Source: Hevea brasiliensis
Taxonomy: Eukaryota > Streptophyta > Magnoliopsida > Malpighiales > Euphorbiaceae
Length of the DNA: 64,000 nucleotides
Direction: 5' to 3'
Assembly: GCF_030052815.1 (NCBI RefSeq)
Contig: NC_079505.1
Span: 29,140,992 to 29,204,991 of the forward strand
Of this stretch, positions 60,450-64,000 are shown piece after piece. The notes below the pieces were generated by a model, which was given only the letters and a program-made list of their open reading frames with translations, did not search any database and had not been told where the DNA came from. The position numbers and the translations under genes were made by a program. Each line of letters starts with the position of its first letter. Position 1 is the stretch's first letter.

Positions 60450-63400
60450 TGTGACACCCCTTACCCGACTACAGTGTAGCCGAGCAAGTTATGCCACTCA
60501 GTGTGCCGAGCACTCTATTTTATCTTAATTCATTTTTATTCTTCCTTTTTAATATAACTTGTGAAATATAATTTATTTAAGCCTTTTGTCGAAATTATAA
60601 TTTATTTGAGGTTCCGAAAATTTTTAAAGAAAATCCGGCGGAGTACCGGCTAAAAATGGAGAAAACAGTTCTTCGGAACCTGTGAAAAACACTTCCAATA
60701 TTCATATATTCATATTCAATTACTCTCAAACTCCAATAATCATCATCTCAACATTTGTCAACCATTCATTTCTCAATCATCCATCACATGTGATAATCAT
60801 ATATATATCACAAATAAGCATTCACTTTTTCATTTACAAACACAATTCTCATTATTTACATGAGCATCAAAATACATTACATAAGTTTCTTTACATATGA
60901 GAAAATCAAAATTTATTACAGAATGCCAAAATGACACCTAGTGTCCTACCAATGCACTGCAGAAGTTGAGGTGACACGGACACTATGCAGAACTGTGAAC
61001 TGCCTTACCGAATCTGTGGTCTACTGGGCCCTCTGTCCAAATCTTCAGTACCTACGCGTTGCAAAAGCGACGCGCTAAGCATAAAGCTTAGTGGTGCCAA
61101 TAATACAAGAAAATACAATATGCAAATAAAAATAATAATTTCCTTGCTATTGTGTTCATAAGAAATGAATAATTACTAACTTATTGTTTAGTCGAGGGCT
61201 AATCATGTTTCATGATATTAACTTCTTCATGCATTTCGTTAATTATTTTCTTCATGATATTGAGCTTCTTTGTATTTTTGTAATCATTCCTGATACTTAA
61301 TTTTCGTATTTTCTTTAATAATCAGTTCAATCACAGTTATACTTTTCCATGCCCAAGTAACCTATCTTTGGGATCGGATCGATAACGGTCGTTGGCACCG
61401 ACACCACGGTGCATCGGCCGTCATACCATGGGACGCGAGCGTCAACCACGTATGCGATCGGATGGCTAAAAAGCCATGATATCACATAATTGGCATAATA
61501 GCCATGAATACGGGCAAAAAAGCCATGAATACGTGCATAATGCCATGAATACAGCATAAAGCCTTTCGCGATCGCTAAAACAATACCCTAATGGCATGCC
61601 AATCTATCCAAACCAATCACATTAGGCCTACTAGGGCATTTTGCACTTTTAAGTTTCACAATTTTTGAATTTCAAGTTTTCATGTCACTATTCATTTCAT
61701 TAGTCAACTAAAATGTTGACTTTTGCATAAATAATAGGTACATTGGTTTTAGTACTCCCAACATACCATATTTTGTATTCAAAACTTGTTGGTTTTAGTC
61801 ACTTTCTCAAAGCTTAGGTCATTTTGGCAAAATTGCCAATTTTTGGTTTTGGTGTCACTATTCACCTCATTGGTCAACAAAAATGTTGAATTTTGGATAG
61901 AAAATAGGTGTATTGGTTTTAACACCCCAAACATACCACATTTTGTATTTAAAACTTGTTGGAAGTGATTACCATTACCATTTCTAGGCTTAAACCAAGG
62001 GAAACAAAATTTTCAGTTTTTGAAGCTTAACTTTACTATTCCATTAAGCACTGTTACAGTGGGAATTTGTAGAAATGGTAAACATGAAAGTTGTTCCTTA
62101 TTTTGTCTAGTTGAATTTCTTTTTTTGAATCACTCCATTTGGAGTTTTGTAGCTCAAGTTATGGCCAAAATAAGTTTACTGTTCACTGCACTTCTGCTGA
62201 AATTTTGGGTTTTGGCAGATTTTGGTCCAACTTTGGTCAGTAATTTGACCAAGTTAAGTTCATAATTTGGTCTAATTTTCTTCATATGAAATGTTCTACC
62301 ATGCCTTAGGTTTCCATCGGTTTAAGAATCGATGTTTTCTAGAGAGAGTTATAGCCATCCAAACATTACTGTTCAAATGTAAATCTGCAGAGTTGCAGGT
62401 TTGATAACTCAACTTTGTTCAATAATTTGAATGGGTTAATGGCATAATTTGGGGTAGGTTTCTTCATGAAAGTTGTTTGTCTATATCCTATCTTGTTGCT
62501 GTAAACATTTCAGGTCAATTTGACCACTCTACAGTGAGTTATGGCCAAATGAACAGTAACTGTTCATTTGATCATTTCTGCAGGGGCTGTTTGCAGGGTA
62601 TCCGGATTGGGGCCAAGTTTTGGTCCTCTTGCTTTGGTCTTTTGGGCATGGTTTCTTCAGCAAAAATGTGCCATTATAAGCCTAGTTTCATGTCCAATTG
62701 TCCAAACATCAATTGGACCTACACAGCCAAAGTTATGGCAGTGCAAGTGGACTGAATTTTCAGTCCCTCTGCTGCTGTCCTAGGGCAGCCTACAACTTCA
62801 CTTTGCAATCCTATTTTTCAGTCCATAATATGGTCAATTTACCTAAAATGGTCACTAATTGACCATTAAAATGTGCTCTAACAATTTCATAAGCCAAATC
62901 AATTTTTCACTTCTCAAAACCCTAATGTCCAATTCAATTTGCCCATAAACCTCAATTAGCACACTAGTTCAACATCCATGCATATTCATACCTTAAACAT
63001 CATTTCTATCCACTCTAAATTCATTAAAACAATCAAACTCATCCTTCCTTAGGGCTGCCAAAAATTCAAGGGATGCATACACTTAACTTTTATTCATTTA
63101 ATTTACAATTTCTCACTTATTTCAAGCTTCTAACATGGAATCAAAGAAGTATATATATAAGTAGGCACTAACCTCACTTTAACCTCTTGTAGGGCAGATT
63201 TCTCCAAGTTAAATCTTCATTTTCTTGTACTCTCTTGGCTGCCAAACACTTCCTCTAGGTCCAAGGATTCATTTTAGTGTTGGGGTCTTGAGGAAATATG
63301 GTGAGGAAGCATGAGAAATGAAGCTTTTGTTTGAAAATCAATGGAGGGAGAAGAGGGAGAGATTCACGTTTTGGCTGAAGAAGAAGAAGGAAACAGCAGA

Positions 63401-64000
63401 ATTTTGAGTCCATTTGTCTCTTTTAATTGTTTAAAAAAAGACTTATTGAATGGTGATTGGTGGAGGGTATGTAAATGACATCATGTGATGTCATTATCCC
63501 TAATTTCTTTCATTTTTCTTTTCTTTTCTTTTCTACCACATTTCAATTTAATTTTTAGCAATATTTCTTCATATTTTATGTCATATTAATTATTTACTTA
63601 ACTGGACAAGTCGGCCAAAAATCACCTCTGAAGGCGAAATGACCAAAATGCCCTCCGTTTGGCTTAACGGGTCAAAATTGTCTGTACTGATTGAAAAATT
63701 TTTCTAAATATTTTCTTGGCATTCTAATGCCATAGGAACCTCAATGACCCTTCTCTGGAGTCCCAAAAATTATTTTATAAATTTTCCCCAGGGTCTAGGG
63801 CTCCTCGTTGCGAGAATCGTAACTTACCTCTGGTTACCCATCGCTTGGGCACCGGCTCTTTTGACTTAACTGTATTTTATTTCTAAAATTTTTACTAAAT
63901 TTTTCTCATTAATATTTGAGTTAATTTTGGTTTCTCACTTAAGTTTAAATATTTTTCCGGACGTTCTAGCTGTCCGGACCGACACCGGTCACCGGAACAG
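60450..64000 (-). mobile_element. Giant Ty3 LTR in inverted orientation, running off the window
   Basis: It starts 3 bp after the previous LTR, in reverse. On the minus strand it ends ...GTAAGGGGTGTCACA at 60450, and its 5' part reaches CTGTTCCGGTGACCGGTGTCGG at the window end, probably within about 60 bp of its TG terminus. It contains a reversed minisatellite (61491-61563), stem-loop (61075-61091), inverted repeat CAAATGAACAGT-A-ACTGTTCATTTG (62546-62570), TGACATCA palindrome (63476-63493) and 5S-like block (63815-63870). Confidence 0.92.

Overview
This window is plant nuclear DNA, almost certainly from a eudicot. It shows a single intact plant gene, a PR-1/CAP-family secreted protein on the minus strand at 21547-22137. 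Around it lies AT-rich intergenic DNA and a dense pile of nested LTR retrotransposons, with Ty3/gypsy chromovirus-like polyproteins, one Ty1/copia element, TRIM elements, and probable CACTA, Helitron and RTE-LINE ends. A woody rosid with a repeat-rich genome (for example Euphorbiaceae) is plausible, but this is a guess.

Left block (1-13886). A decayed Ty3 pol (1-3043, +) runs into its own 3' LTR. That LTR is split by two later insertions and can be reassembled from three pieces (3073-4456, 8532-10094, 12773-13025), about 3.2 kb in total. The first insertion is a 4,070-bp solo LTR of a related subfamily (4457-8526) with target duplication AACCT. The second is a 2,673-bp composite (10095-12767) with target duplication TTTTC. 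The composite holds a Cassandra-type TRIM with 5S rRNA-derived LTRs, unidentified AT-rich DNA, a Ty3 integrase fragment and a second TRIM. The whole element sits in an older reversed LTR fragment (13026-13886).

Middle block (13887-24590). A probable CACTA end is followed by very AT-rich DNA with microsatellites and degenerate tandem repeats that end in a Helitron-like 3' terminus. A candidate LTR fragment interrupted by a probable RTE-LINE tail comes next, and then the PR-1 gene.

Right block (24591-64000). Element B (+, 24591-40224) is a Ty3 element with a 3.55-kb 5' LTR, tRNA-iMet primer site, gag and pol. Its pol is interrupted twice by reversed solo LTRs with perfect 5-bp duplications (AGAAG and TGTAT), and the reading frame resumes exactly after each. 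Its 3' LTR is cut at about 40224 and fused to gag of element C. Element C (-) is laid out as LTR-internal-LTR-gag, a truncated tandem array. A Ty1/copia element (from 49689) interrupts C's LTR. Its LTR region is a full LTR fused to a 5'-truncated one, followed by a primer site, a 35-bp hairpin minisatellite, gag and the start of protease. The copia element is broken at 56361 by two giant Ty3 LTRs in inverted, tail-to-tail orientation (56361-60446 and 60450-end).

The most interesting signal is a shared architecture of the giant Ty3 LTRs. Each carries a block resembling the 3' half of 5S rRNA about 170-200 bp from its start, and several conserved hairpins, one with two compensated base-pair changes between families. 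Each also has a plant 5' splice site. A matching branch point and 3' splice site lie just upstream of the gag start codon, which would splice out the primer site and most of the leader. The copia element has the same donor/acceptor arrangement.
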